Notes: generated by a model not told the origin, from the sequence alone. Positions 13,039 to 24,762 are shown, counted from the stretch's first letter. The stretch is 64,000 bases of DNA from Sinohyriopsis cumingii (GCA_028554795.2 CM068842.1:53519608-53583607); one strand, 5' to 3'. A program made the numbers and translations.

Positions 13039-13375
13039 GAATTTAATTCAAATACAGTAGAAGGCCGCAAAAGAAATTTCAGGTATGTTACAATCGCAAC
13101 AAACTGCATGAGAGAATCTCACAGCGGGATTTGAACAAACGTTTTCGCTGTTGATTGAAGCCACGAATGAAATTGTCGAACGTGCCGATGATAATAAAAA
13201 AGACACAAGAGCAACAGCGGAACAAGAGACAGTGCTTACAGGAACAGAAGCAGCACCTAGTTTAGTTCGTAACATAGCTAAACGTACCAAGGCTATCATA
13301 AAAGCAGCACCAGCAACTGCGGAGATTATTACACACTTACCAGAGAGTCAAAGCAAACGAAATGACGTCGGATAA
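13039..13375 (+). pseudogene. Coiled-coil-like fragment in the Polinton-like element
   Basis: The open frame at 13151-13375 is rich in Glu, Ala, Thr and Lys (for example NEIVERADDNKKDTRA), typical of a helical or coiled-coil segment. Coding similarity seems to extend upstream in another frame, which indicates frameshifts. The product is unknown. Confidence 0.35.
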
Positions 13376-13935
13376 CCTGAAAAATCACTTTCTCCACCAC
13401 TACTCAGATACCACTAATTGATGCATATACCAGCACAACATTTGTTGAAGAAGGTCGCCAAAAGATCAACAGAGACCCTTTCCGTGCAGGTCTTAATATA
13501 CCCTCCAAACTGGAAAGGTTTAGTGATCGAAGAACTACCAAAGGACAAACAAGGTTAGACTCAAGTGGTTATACAGGAAATCTACTAGGGCTAAAAAAAT
13601 GTCTCTGGCAAGGTATTTAATATTTATGACAATATACTCGATTTGTTGAAAGCTAAAAAAGTTGATGAAACAGTTCAAGCGATACAACATTTTATGTATC
13701 TCCTGCAGAGAGCAGGAAAGTTCAGCCAGATAAAACTAGCACGACAGAAGAATACCGTGGGTATCCACTATCCATTGATACTATGACAAAAGAATATTCA
13801 GATCGACCAGTATTTAGTTTGAAATTAAGGCAGAAAAATAATCAGATCATCCAGTAGCCAAATGTGCTAAGCACGAACAAAACAAAAAAAAAGAACAACT
13901 TGCACCTGAATCCCCTATATTGAAAATCAATCAGA

Positions 13936-14390
13936 ATGGATAGACCGTTAGCAAGACGTACACACAGAAAACATGGGGAGGGCTTTGGTGGACTGTGTAA
14001 CCCTAACGGTCTTTTGGGACCATTGGAAATATTTCTGGGATCATTTCGTGAGGGCAACAATGCACCAGAAGTCATCAATAAAGCTATTTCCATTGTATAT
14101 TACAATCTGTATTCGTACATGCACCGCCATCAAAACGTTGTCACGGGTCTGCAAATATTTCAGCAAGACTTTTTCACATTGTACCCCATTATTGATCACT
14201 GGAACACTTGAAGTTGTTCAGGCGGTCCGTTGACGACATGTCTTCTCTTGCACGTGGTGGTGGTTATCGTTGTTATGCTGTGATACTTTCTGACAAAAAC
14301 ACTGATGGGGAAGGTGCTAGTGTCCGAATGAGAGTGATCGATGCACCTGTGGAAAATTCATAGACGTTCATGATTAAGCCTGTTATGTAT
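13936..14390 (+). pseudogene. Broken coding region in the Polinton-like element, unknown product
   Basis: A 91-codon open frame (13936-14211) is followed, in another frame, by a coding-like stretch near 14240-14385. That stretch contains VRMRVIDAPVENS, then an in-frame stop and TFMIKPVMYL. At least one shift and one stop separate the parts. I do not recognise the family. Confidence 0.35.
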
Positions 14391-14391
14391 T

Positions 14392-14392
<1 letters not shown>

Positions 14393-14428
<36 letters not shown>

Positions 14429-14575
14429 GGCAGAGAAAGAAGTGAGAAGGTAACATTACAGACTGGACAGGCTTGGCATTGGGCAACTCACTGAGAAAGA
14501 CGGAAAATTGAGAGGAATGGAGGAAGCTGGTTGTTCGGTCTTGTGCGGTGCCCAACGGTCTACCAGACTACGGGA

Positions 14576-14612
<37 letters not shown>
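14393..14612 (-). mobile_element. Short interspersed fragment flanked by (AAT)n tracts
   Basis: About 145 bp of GC-richer sequence lies between two (AAT)n runs (14393-14429 and 14578-14612). Read on the - strand, it contains 'cagtgagttgcccaatgcc' and ends in a (TTA)n run, like the 3' tail of a non-LTR retrotransposon or its SINE partner. It seems to have inserted into the Polinton-like element after that element arrived, and so separates two of its broken frames. Confidence 0.55.
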
Positions 14613-14613
<1 letters not shown>

Positions 14614-14689
14614 TATTAGTTGTAAGAATAACAATAACAATGATGTTCGTCTTATGAATATGAATAACGACGGTCGGTTTTACTGAAAA

Positions 14690-14943
14690 AAAACTTGCAA
14701 AGATAAAAAACGCAATCAAAAGCAATTGTGGAGTGAAACTAAACCTTGCTCGAGCAAACATTGGTGGAAATGTCTCGTGTGGTGCACCAAACACAGTACG
14801 CACAGCTTCATGCCGCAAAACATAATAACACATCAGTAACATTAAAATTATCCAAGTCAGATGTACAAGAAATGCAAAAGACTGGTGAAATATTTCCATT
14901 ACTTGATGAGATTCCAGCATTGTTAGTGCCACGTTTGCTTTAG
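14690..14943 (+). pseudogene. Short basic/hydrophobic module, possible minor virion protein remnant
   Basis: Two overlapping frames look coding. An upstream basic part (KNAIKSNCGVKL) shifts into a downstream frame containing LKLSKSDVQEMQKTG, followed by a hydrophobic end (EIFPLLDEIPALLVPRLL). The order of a basic stretch, a short helix and a hydrophobic C-terminus resembles the small core/minor capsid proteins of adenovirus-like elements, but the resemblance is general and the assignment is tentative. Confidence 0.3.
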
Positions 14944-15134
14944 AGTCATATATAGTCTATAATCTACCTGTCTTGGGAATATTACCGCGGCCTTGTGTTT
15001 GAATTTTAAGCATTGCCGCTGTGTTAGTGTTGAACTCTTATGCAAGGTTACCATGGTCAACCAGAGACCGGAAACTAGAGTTGGCAAAGGCGACCGGTCG
15101 CGTCACTTAACAAAGGCTTGCTGTTATCACACCT

Positions 15135-15560
15135 ATGTTAAAAACTAGTTCAAGGTACAAAAGAAAAGTCCACGGGGTGAACTGGACGTGTTCTTATCCG
15201 ACCCACCTTTACAAACAGCGAGAGGGACATTGTCTGCTAAGCTTGATGAGATCGGTCAACAGCGATATCAAATCAAAAATTGAGATAGAAGTTGTGATTA
15301 TAATTCAAACCCAAATAATACCTTCCGAACTCGTAAGATTAGTTCAGTATTTGCCTGGAAGGATTAAAGATCAGTAGGGTTTGCTACGAGAAAGATGCCA
15401 TTCGTAATCTGGCCGCAGAATTAGAGGTAGATTCTAAGGAAAGACAATGCTTTTTAGAGAAAAGAGAACTTCCGGTTCCACTGGGTCCGAAGTCTTTAAG
15501 GGCTGAAGACGGAATTAAGACTGTAGCCGAGACAGTCGAAGTATATAGAGGTGTAGTCAT
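15135..15560 (+). pseudogene. Broken coding region in the Polinton-like element, unknown product
   Basis: The 80-codon open frame at 15135-15377 continues after a stop into another coding-like stretch (ERCHS-type to KKTV-type residues) near 15380-15550, which merges into a purine-rich tract at 15560-15720. No family was recognised. It lies directly upstream of the protease remnant. Confidence 0.3.
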
Positions 15561-16119
15561 AGGGGAGAAAGTAGAGAAGGAGGAGAATGAGTTCTCATAA
15601 AGTCGAGGAGGAGGAAGAGAAGAGATTTATAGAAAGGTCGGAGAGGAAGAGGAGTAGAAATTGGGAGAAATAAGAGAGAGAAATCATACAACAGATGAGT
15701 AGAAATAGAAGGACAGGTGGAAATCAATCTCACACTGCTAATCAAATGATGCAATAGGCTTATTCAAGAATGGAGTAGAAGGAGTTTAATTGGAAAATTG
15801 ATTCATTTAATTATTGTATTGCTATTAAATTGTTATTCATGGAATTTCACCGTTTTTGTATATTTAACCACCTAACCGTCGGCATTGCTAACTAGGGGCT
15901 CTGAGCTTTACATCTATCTTTCACTAAATTTAACTTCCAAAAAAATAGAGCCTGGGTGGGAGCACCCCACCCCAACCATATACTTCGTCACAGTTGGTAG
16001 CAGTGGTTTCAAGAGTTGCAAAAGCTGCAGGGTTAGGGGGTGTAAGCCGATGGCTGTAAAGAGTCGGTCGGCGGCCTCAAGAAAATGAAGAAGCCTTCGA
16101 TTACCAGGCCCGATTATTG

Positions 16120-16440
16120 GAATTACCAAGTCGCAAAAGATTGCACCGTTGACCCGCAGATTGATCGGTCTTGATTTACTCGCCATAACAAAATCGATCA
16201 AACATTTTCTTGGTGTTTTATGCCAGATGAACTTGCTGACATCGTTAATCTAGATTCATGAACAGGCCCTGGCACTCATTGGTCGTATACGTTATGGCAC
16301 CTCAGCATAGTTTACATTCTGATTCGTATGGACTTGCACCACCAGTCGAACCTGTTAATTATTTAACCAAGCGTGTGAAGCAACCGTTCTTTCATTCGAC
16401 TATGAAAGTGCAATCACAGTTGGATGGTCCCAAATATGAT
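16120..16440 (+). pseudogene. Adenain-type cysteine protease remnant (Polinton PRO-like)
   Basis: Proteases of this family cleave virion proteins during assembly. In one frame the sequence reads FMPDELADIVNLDS, then a TGA stop at 16259-16261, then TGPGTHWS (16262-16285). GxHW carries the family's catalytic histidine. After a frameshift before 16321 the next frame reads DSYGLAPPVEPVNYL, matching the family's downstream acidic motif and Pro-rich turn. Another shift lies just before 16217. The C-terminal Gln and Cys motifs are not recognisable. With one stop and at least two shifts the gene is dead. It is the key evidence for the class of the surrounding element. Confidence 0.6.
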
Positions 16441-16930
16441 CATCTTGTCATTGAAGCGTTGCGTGTACACGAACACTCACGAACGTTATTCTGCCGACGA
16501 CACAAAGATAATGTAGAGGCCGATTTGCCTCCAAAGCGAGTTTGTATAAGTTTACTAGTCGTACTGTTTTTGATATCGATTCATGTGAGGTTACGTTTTT
16601 CGAAGATCAAATTGGCAAACTGAAAACGTCAAATTTGGATATTCAAGATATCATTGCCTGGACGCTTATCAAAGACTATGTTAATACAACTAATATTGCA
16701 ATAAGCCAATATCCGCAAGAAGGAATTGCTCACGTGCCCGCATCACTACACGTAATAACTTCCTGGAGCATAATTCAAGGAATATTAGTCAAAAACGGAA
16801 TATCCCCAATGCCATAGGAAGTGGCGGATTTATTTTTCATTACATTGACTATGATTTTGATATACCTAAAGGTCACGTCTTAAAAGTGCAAAGTTTATCT
16901 GAATTGGAAATAAAATTACGGAAATATGGA
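16440..16930 (+). pseudogene. Broken coding region following the protease, unknown product
   Basis: Coding-like sequence passes from the frame ending near 16545 into the frame 16542-16817 (containing TFFEDQIGKLKTS and AWTLIKDYVNTTNI). After a stop it passes to another frame near 16820-16920 (IDYDFDIPKGHVLKV). The product is not recognised. Its position after the protease suggests a structural or accessory gene of the same element. Confidence 0.3.
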
Positions 16931-17112
16931 TACATTATAGGAAATATCTTGAACTTCATTTTACACCTAGAATAGTATATCATATTACAATCCGGACAGT
17001 AATGTTACGGATCTTTTCACAGCTGCATTTTCAGCATCATTAATTGCTGGAGATGAAATTCAATTCGAATGATTACACATTTATCTAAAAGGCGACTTAA
17101 CCATCTTGGTGT

Positions 17113-17660
17113 TTGTGTTTAAGATTAGATTTTATCATTATTATATGCGTAATAAAATCTGACCGAGGGGATGAGGTTGCAGAATTTACTACCGATGGTG
17201 TGTTAGACCTATTGTCAGCAGATGTTACCATCGATAACAATTTCGTTCTACTTGACGATGAATATCTGCGTCAAAACGGCGTTGGCAAATCCCCGTACAC
17301 ACTAAAGTTGAATAATGGTATGGGTCATATAGTAATTGTAAGTTGGAACCACTATGGTGTATCAATGCCAACTCGAGGTCATCTTGAATCATCGCACGTT
17401 CAGCTTGAATCATCGCAAGTGCACGTCAAAACGCTGAATCGCAGACTGCAACACCATGTTCAAAAACAGTCCGGGATTGTTTCTACAGTGGTGAAGTAGC
17501 ATTCACCAACGTATCCACCCCAGTGGCGTTCACAATCGAATATTTGAAACCAACATTAAATCAACAGAACAAAAGAAATGTCTCGACTGTTATTCAACAA
17601 GGACGCACTTGTTCGCGTGACGGTTATTGGACAAAGACGGTCGGACAATATATATGATGG
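17113..17660 (+). pseudogene. Broken coding region, unknown product
   Basis: The 128-codon open frame at 17113-17499 contains VLDLLSADVTIDNNFVLLDD and GKSPYTLKLNNG. A second coding-like frame (AFTNVSTPVAFTIEYLKPTL) follows from about 17500 and is cut by stops after 17650. Beta-rich composition with many Thr, Val and Asn residues would suit a capsid-type protein, but no specific match is claimed. Confidence 0.3.
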
Positions 17661-17757
17661 ACCCCCAGTCTTACCGTCGTGAAGAAATAATTGAAACGAA
17701 ACGACAGTTGCGAAATCGCCAAGAGAACCGCGCTAATCGTCAAAGAAAAACGCGCGT

Positions 17758-18087
17758 TTTGTCGTAGATGTTATTAATGGTATTGCTGAGGCAGCAAATG
17801 TTGGTCTTGGTGTGAATGGAATCACGACAACATCAACCATTATATGTGTTACTGTCAAAGCTATATCGATAGTAAATCTTGTCTCTGGTGGTGCTAGTAA
17901 GCGGTCACACAGAGCAATCTGAATACGATCAGTAAACTATAATCGGTGGCAAATGAAGATGAAATAATAAGTTCAACTGATCTTGAACCTATACTGACAG
18001 AAATGAAAAATCACAGACAGTTAACTCGGATTTACAATCAGAGAAAGTCAAATGAAAAGCCCAAGAAATTATCGAAAACACATTAGC
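17758..18087 (+). pseudogene. Hydrophobic module with charged C-terminus, unknown product
   Basis: One frame gives a Gly/Ala/Val/Ile-rich stretch (INGIAEAANVGLGVNG), then VKAISIVNLVSGGASKR. A frame change leads to a charged end (NEDEIISSTDLEPILTEMK) that stops near 18087. The hydrophobic part could be a membrane-active segment. This is the right-most coding-like piece of the element. Confidence 0.3.
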
Positions 18088-18100
18088 TCACAGTGTGTGT

Positions 18101-19054
18101 ATATTGATCGCTACCATAAGCTTGCGTAAGTAAGTACATCCTTCTCCAGGAGTTTCCTTCTACAATCAGTACAGAGTAGTAAGAAAGGCTATATTTTGCT
18201 TTGTTGGGGGCTATTCCATCCGGACGAGACTCCCCACATGCATAGATCATTCAAGTCACTTAGAAGCTATATATGTCATGAGTTTAGAGGCAAGGACGGG
18301 TGAAATTACGGGTGAATAAACAAGGGCAAACAGACAATCTCATACTACTTGCACTGAGAAAAAGAAAACAAACAAACTCCCTATAAACATGAGACAATTT
18401 TGCTTTATAACAATGTCAAGGTTGACCTCATTCAGATGCACATACAAATGTGTATTGTCCTGCACCTGGAACTGATGCGGATTAAGGACACGTCACCTTA
18501 ATCATGAAATGGACATGTTTGGGTCACCTGTTCTGTAATTTTGTCCAGGCATCATGAACACGTAAAATGGGTCAGATCTGAGCCACAACGTTACTGATAC
18601 AGTAAAATGTATGAAATATTGTATTTGCTTTATTTAACATTATTTAAGCATTAGACGTTCATTCTTCCACTTATGTATGCGTACATGGTAAATATAACGG
18701 ATCTCAAGCTATATTAATATATGTATTGATAAAACATCAACATAAACACCGACAAGATTTCGAGAGCCTTTACGACTTTATGGTCTTAAACAAAGTAACA
18801 GAAAGAGGAAATACTAACGAGTTATGTAAAGATCGACAAATAATTTATTTCCATAGAATACAAAGTCAAAATGTAAAAGCGATCTTATAGAATTACTAAC
18901 ACAGGTCCTAATGAATAATGATCTGAATGATCAAGACTGGTATTCCAGTTAATTTCCAACGCTAAAGATATTGATTTGCCTGTAGTGGCCGGTTGTCTCT
19001 GATGTACTAAAGTACCAATGGTTTGAATTGTATTTATGTGCCAACAGTCTTTTG
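18101..19054. other. Non-coding stretch
   Basis: No gene or clear repeat is visible. The right end of the decayed element is not marked by a recognisable terminal repeat. Confidence 0.4.
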
Positions 19055-19197
19055 CATCTTCGCTAGCCAAGGTTTTGATGTATTAAACAAATCAACACCT
19101 TGGCGGATCGTTCAGATATTTCAGTGCTTTTGTCCTAGCGACATCTTTTGGATTTCATCGGAACTCACTGACAACGGAACCTTGGCTAGCGAAGATG
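19055..19197. repeat. Perfect 20-bp inverted repeat, 103-bp spacer
   Basis: CATCTTCGCTAGCCAAGGTT at 19055-19074 is exactly reverse-complementary to 19178-19197. The arms contain the GCTAGC palindrome. No target-site duplication flanks them. It may be a foldback or MITE core. Confidence 0.85.
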
Positions 19198-20410
19198 AGG
19201 CTTTGGTTGAATCACAGTAATATAATCCAAGGTTTCCTTGATTGATTTCACTATAATTCCAATTCTCTCTGTCCAAGAATATTGATAGATCACTTTGTTT
19301 TTCCAGAGAAGAATAATTTGAATAATCCCAAATCAAAATATAAATACAGAAATGCAAATGATTTCCGCCAAGATGATATTGCAGGAAAGAGTGATTTTCA
19401 AGTATACAAGATTTAAACAAAAAAAAAAAAACAAGGAACAAAGACAATAGAATAACCCAGATGAGGGCCAAAAATCGTTTCTAAAAACAAAATCTTAGTT
19501 ATGATTACACGGTTTGTTACCAAAATTATCATAAAAAAAACATGGTAAACACAATGTCCCTGACTCAGACCAAGATAAGTATGTTTATTTCAATTGGTAT
19601 TGAACCTAATACTAAACTCGTAGACACAGAGAAAATATTAGTTATGTGTTACTTGTTTACAGAATAACAAATAAATCAATGGTTTTGATCAGGTACACAA
19701 TCAACTTGATTGTCGACAAGGTCAGCTACCGGATACAATTTTACATAATTCACGTAATATCATGACAAAAGCAAACAAACAATGCATAACATAGTAAAAC
19801 TATTGTTTAGAAAGCATGGTCTAATCCGACATCATTGACATAATACAATAGTGCCTATTTCCTATATAAATTTCAAGGTCTGAGCAGCGCACCAAGTATA
19901 CATGACTTAAGTTCCAACAAACTTTTCTTTAAATTCATTTGTGCCCAATAATTACTGAACGTTCACTGATTAACAAATATGGATAACTGAAGGTTTGCAA
20001 TTCTATCAAAGAACTTTAGGGTTTTCTTAATGCATTATCTTGTACTATTATTAATATCACCTGTCAGTAACGACAATAAAGGGGTATAGACTGCATGTTT
20101 AAAGGTAAAGAAATGAATAAACGACAGACACACGCACACACCCCTTTAAATGTACTCCCTTCACATATGATATAGTTTGTCTCATTCATCTGAACGCACC
20201 TCCGCATCTTGGATGTACGTCTGTGTGCATTTGTCATTGATATATCCCAATTCCCTTTCAGAAGTATGATTTCAAACGCACATGCTACCTAAGTATGACT
20301 TATTGCTCATTGTCTTCATTCTTAATACTAAGTTCAATATTTACAAGGCTAAATTCCTTCTAAGACGCAATGCATAGCGTTGTACAATGAAAGTACATAC
20401 ATTCCTTAAT
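19198..20410. other. Non-coding stretch
   Basis: No gene recognised. The 116-codon - strand frame at 19121-19471 has a Phe/Leu-rich N-terminus that comes from a poly(A) tract on the + strand; I do not support it. Confidence 0.4.
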
Positions 20411-20541
20411 ACTCCCTAATTAAAACTCCCATCTCTAATTAAAACTCCTATCTTCCTATTAAAACTTCCATCTCTAATTGAAACTCCCGTCTCCCTAATT
20501 TAAACTGCCATCTCTCTAATCAAAACTCCCATCTCTGTAGG
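20411..20541. repeat. ~20-bp tandem repeat
   Basis: About six imperfect copies of 'taattaaaactcccatctc', with unit length varying between about 18 and 22 bp. Confidence 0.8.
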
Positions 20542-22857
20542 CCAAGCATTAGTTCAATGTCTCTTATCTGTAATTTAGGCCCGTGGTCAAAATAAACAAT
20601 AAAATAGACAGAATATTTGCAATATAAGGTTTTCAGAATATTGAGTCAATAACATCTACACTGGATTCGGTTTCATGGTAGATTATAACATGCACAGACA
20701 CATTATACGCATAAAACGCAATTTTACTAATCAGCAAATTATTACGTTTCTTTAATGATAGCTGGAAAGAAACAAATTGGGACTTTATCAGCAAAATTCA
20801 ATTTCAAATGAGATATGAAAACCTTGTCGTTTTCTAGCGTGCAAAACTGACAACTCTATTATCTATAGAATGATGCCATTTGTCAATCATTCTGCTCGAA
20901 TGACCAATCAGCGAGCGCTATTATACACACCTCCAGGCACAAGCTGCATCTGTCGATATCGACTCGGCTATTGTATATCAATAATTTTGTTCAGTTCTTC
21001 AGTTGAATGCTTCCAGATCATAAATCTCAACTAAAAATCTGAACCAAAGAGATGGATTAAACTTCTCGTTTTGAATAAAATCCTTTTCTAATTCACCCAT
21101 GAAAAGGGAAGAGTATGAAGGAGCGATATGAAAAGCAACAAATATGAAGATGCTGCCAACATTGTCGAATTCGGATGAGGGAAAGAACTCAGGCAAGTAG
21201 AGATATTTTCCATCGATGATTTTCTTTTTGATTAGTCTTATACAGTAGTTAATGGCTGTGTTTTATGTGCAAATAACGGCTTTTCTGATCACAATATAGG
21301 ATAAAAACTGAAAGCTGGGCTTTGATTCTCATTTATGGGGAATGAAAAACGCCGAAAATAATGTTTGCGTGATTAAAAATTGTGTCCAACTTGGCAGTGT
21401 CATTATTAGCTTGGCAAATATACTACCCGTTCAAAATTTATTTCCAAAAGTAATAAAGGTGATCAAATCATTACCAATCCTTCTACCCTTCGAATATATT
21501 TGACATTGATAACGGCAACAACTTCAGTGTCAACTTTTCTTCTGGGACAATATCAGGAAAATTGGAGACAAACAGAGAGAAAGTTTGTTTTCAGATCAGT
21601 TTTATTATTTATTTTTAATCATGTTACTAACTATCCTTAGTGTAGCACTCCAATTTCTACAGGATAACTCTTGAATAAAAACCCAACTACGATATACTTA
21701 AGTCATGCTTACGTGAATTCCTTTCATATGTCACTTCTGGGTTCAAAATAGTATTGCTTTAGTGAGGGTAATACGTTTAATCGCAATAGTTCGCCAACTA
21801 CTGCAATAGAAGTGTATAAGAGAAATGAAGTTTGTGTTTTCAAGTTAACAAGATTAGAAATAAGTTTAAAGGGAGAACACCATATATGGCCTTTAATAGG
21901 GCAAAAGATAAACAATGAACGGATCTAGTTAAAACCACCGAGACTGTCATTCAGAATTCCTATGTTTTATATCACTTTTCCTCGGACTAAAATATTACAC
22001 AGGGAGTGATGTGTATACTCTTTCTGAACATATGTCTGGCTCCACATAGATATACAAATGAGGGCATGCGACACTGCTTGGGCACTTAAAGCCAAACGGC
22101 AACCAGATGATCAGTAAGGTTATATTCACTGGGGCGGGGAGTACTTAATTATCACTGAAAGAGGATTTCGATGATTGGAATTACATGTTGTGATAGAGGT
22201 TTGTTCTCATTGTTATTATTAATTTTAAAAAGTCACTATTACGCATCAACCGACATTCAAATTTTTTGTCTTCATTTTCTATATTTTGAATAATTTGTGT
22301 TTGAAAATAAATCTCAAACAAAATATCAAAAGGTATCATACTTATTCATAAATCTGATTTGCTGCTTATTTTAAATTAGAAATAAATGACTAAAGCGTGA
22401 AAATGTTTAAGGTTAAAAGAATGCAAACGAGTAAAAGAAACAGTGTTATGTTGAGTACACGTAGAATCCATCAGCATGCGTTCTACTCCTCTGTTACAGA
22501 TACCAAAGGACCAACACAAATGTATACACCATTGATGACTTCAATCTTCGATCAGCTTTCAATCGTTTCACTGTGACTGCATTTTTTCACAATAACTAGC
22601 AAACAAAGTCAAAATAAATTAAAATTGTACATTTTCATATCTTTAATACAAAACAACGTGCAATATCTTTGTAAAATAAATAAATAAATAAAGCGTCATC
22701 AAATCAAGTAATATAAGGTAATGTGTCAAATTCTGGACGAAGCCACGTTGCATAACAGATAAATGGCCAGATTGGGGGTGGGTGGGTGGAGATATATCAC
22801 TATGTATTGTATTCTCTGATTGTTTATATTACTAAAATGAATTCCTATTCAAAGGGA
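20542..22857. other. Non-coding stretch
   Basis: No gene or bounded repeat recognised; short open frames only. Confidence 0.4.
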
Positions 22858-22865
22858 GGTATATC

Positions 22866-23217
22866 CAGTGGCGTCGCTAGGGGGGTGGGGGGCGGGGGGC
22901 GTGCGGACCGCACCGGGTGACACCATCTCAGAGGGGTGACACCAAAATGAAAAATTGCAAATTTTACAGAGCACACACTGCTCGGTCTAGTCGGATTTCA
23001 TAAGCGGATAACCGATCATAGTTAAATACATGACTAGCAGGCACAGGGTGCCACCATGCAGTCTGCAGAGCGTCTGGTGCTTATTTGAATGAGATTCAGA
23101 GCTGGTCGGAGCAAAATTTGGAGTTATTTTAAGAAGAAGAAATCCATGGTGGAAGTCTGGAGGGGTGACACCATGAGTTTACCGCACTGGGTGACACCAA
23201 ACCTAGCGACGCCGCTG
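22866..23217. mobile_element. hAT-type MITE (352 bp) with perfect 8-bp TSD
   Basis: Terminal inverted repeats CAGTGGCGTCGCTAGG (left) and CCTAGCGACGCCGCTG (right) match at 15 of 16 positions. The element is flanked by identical 8-bp direct repeats, GGTATATC, at 22858-22865 and 23218-23225. An 8-bp duplication and a CAG.G terminus fit the hAT superfamily. There is no transposase, so it is non-autonomous. Subterminal 'gggtgacacca' motifs repeat inside both ends. A relative lies at 61906-62139. Confidence 0.92.
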
Positions 23218-23225
23218 GGTATATC

Positions 23226-24390
23226 AGTATGTAATTGTGTTCTCTGTTTATATCACTAAAATGAATTACTATTATAACCTTTGTATGGTCAGTTTACTAA
23301 ATAAAAAATATAAAACACATCTGTTAGAGATTGTCATCTTTGCTTGGTGAGAAAACAGGCGCAGACAACTACGTTTACCGTATCCCTGACGAGAATTGAG
23401 AGCTAGCAGACGACAGTACTAATAGGAATGGTGAGGTCAATAGTAACGGGTGAAAAGCATATCGAGATCAATTTGGGATTTGAGAGGACACTGAACTTCT
23501 CTTCAGTTAAATCCTTTTGAAAACCCACTGAGTTGGAAAGATGATATGTCTCATCACGGTAGCTCATAAAAGTATATTTTATATTATTGTAAAAATGGAG
23601 TCCTTAACTATTTATTACACTATACTCAGATAATATGTGGAAAATGGTATTCTTAACTATTTAGTATATTATATTCAGACATTATATATATAATAGCAAC
23701 TATCTTTAGCCATTTACTTATCTTATTGAAATAAACCATTTTGTTTATTTTCAATAAAGTATACATCCTATTGCCAACTGATTATATTGGTTTTATAGCT
23801 GCAATTAACACTTCATTTGTTTCATACCTTTAATCATTCAAATCTGTCACTACAAAATAACTGAAAGTGAACTGTATCTAAAATTTAAAATTGATGGCAT
23901 AAACAAAAATAGCCACATTTAAGATGAATTAGGAATTCATAAGAAAATACGTCAAATACTATGCAGTAATGCATTCATCTCAAATGTCTTTTTTGAGAGC
24001 GGACGAGTTATTGTTTTATATGACCCATACAAGTCAAATATTTGGCAAGCTGAGGGTCGAATGTAGGATTTTTAAAATCTAAAAGTGGTTTTTGATTTAA
24101 ATTGTATTCCTGCGTTTCAAATGTACTTCTCATTTTTCTTTGTGCAGATTGCATAAACAGCAACGTGTATTTATAAAAACATTTCATTAAAATCAAACTT
24201 GTTTAAGAAAGGATAAATACCAATCATATCCAGTCTTAAAAAGGTGTTGTGATAACTGTAATTTGCACGATGCCACCTCAGTAAGGAGAGAATTTCATCT
24301 CACCAATAAATATCCTGATTGACAAGGAATTCTAAGCGAAACTAAAATGTTCCTAAAATGAGAAGAAAGAAAAACGTGACTCGGTTAAGG
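23226..24390. other. Non-coding stretch
   Basis: No gene recognised. Confidence 0.4.
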
Positions 24391-24762
24391 ATCCTATCAG
24401 TATGATACAGTATATGTTAACGTATAAGCACGTGCTTACATAAATCCTATCAGTATGATACAGTATATGTTAACGTATAAGCACCTGCTTATATAAATCC
24501 TATCAGTATGATACAGTATATGTTAACGTATAAGCACGTGCTTATAAAAATCCTATCAGTATGATACAGTACATATTAATGTATAAGCACGTGCTTATAT
24601 AAATCCTATCAGTATGATACGGTACATGTTAATGTATAAGCACGTGCTTATATAAATCCTATCAGTATGATACAGTACATGTTAATGTATAAGTACATGC
24701 TTATATAAATCATATCGGTATGATACTGAATATGTTCCACTCTTCTTTTGATATCGGCTGGC
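24391..24762. repeat. 53-bp minisatellite, 7 copies, with CACGTG palindrome
   Basis: Copies begin at 24391, 24444, 24497, 24550, 24603, 24656 and 24709, an exact 53-bp period. Each has 'atcctatcagtatgatac' then 'gtataagcacgtgcttat'. The second part contains the perfect palindrome TAAGCACGTGCTTA in most copies; the last copy is degenerate. CACGTG is an E-box core, so the array is a cluster of six or so potential bHLH sites, or of cruciform-prone palindromes. Confidence 0.95.

Larger units (their letters stand above)
11600..18100 (+). mobile_element. Decayed Polinton/Maverick-like DNA element
   Basis: A 6.5-kb block of coding-like but broken reading frames, all on the + strand, unlike the rest of the intergenic DNA. 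The best-supported piece is an adenain-type cysteine protease remnant near 16.2 kb, a hallmark of the Polinton/Maverick and adintovirus group. The other modules are several short frames interrupted by stops and shifts, a short hydrophobic C-terminal module, and a charged coiled-coil-like module. I found no recognisable family B polymerase, retroviral-type integrase or packaging ATPase, so this is a partial copy of mainly the virion-gene half. No terminal inverted repeats were identified. It is inactive. The assignment depends on the protease motif and needs a profile search. Confidence 0.5.

Noticed and set aside
24391-24762. Regular repeats as a CRISPR array
   Set aside because: The 53-bp units are contiguous, with no unique spacers, and the genome is animal.
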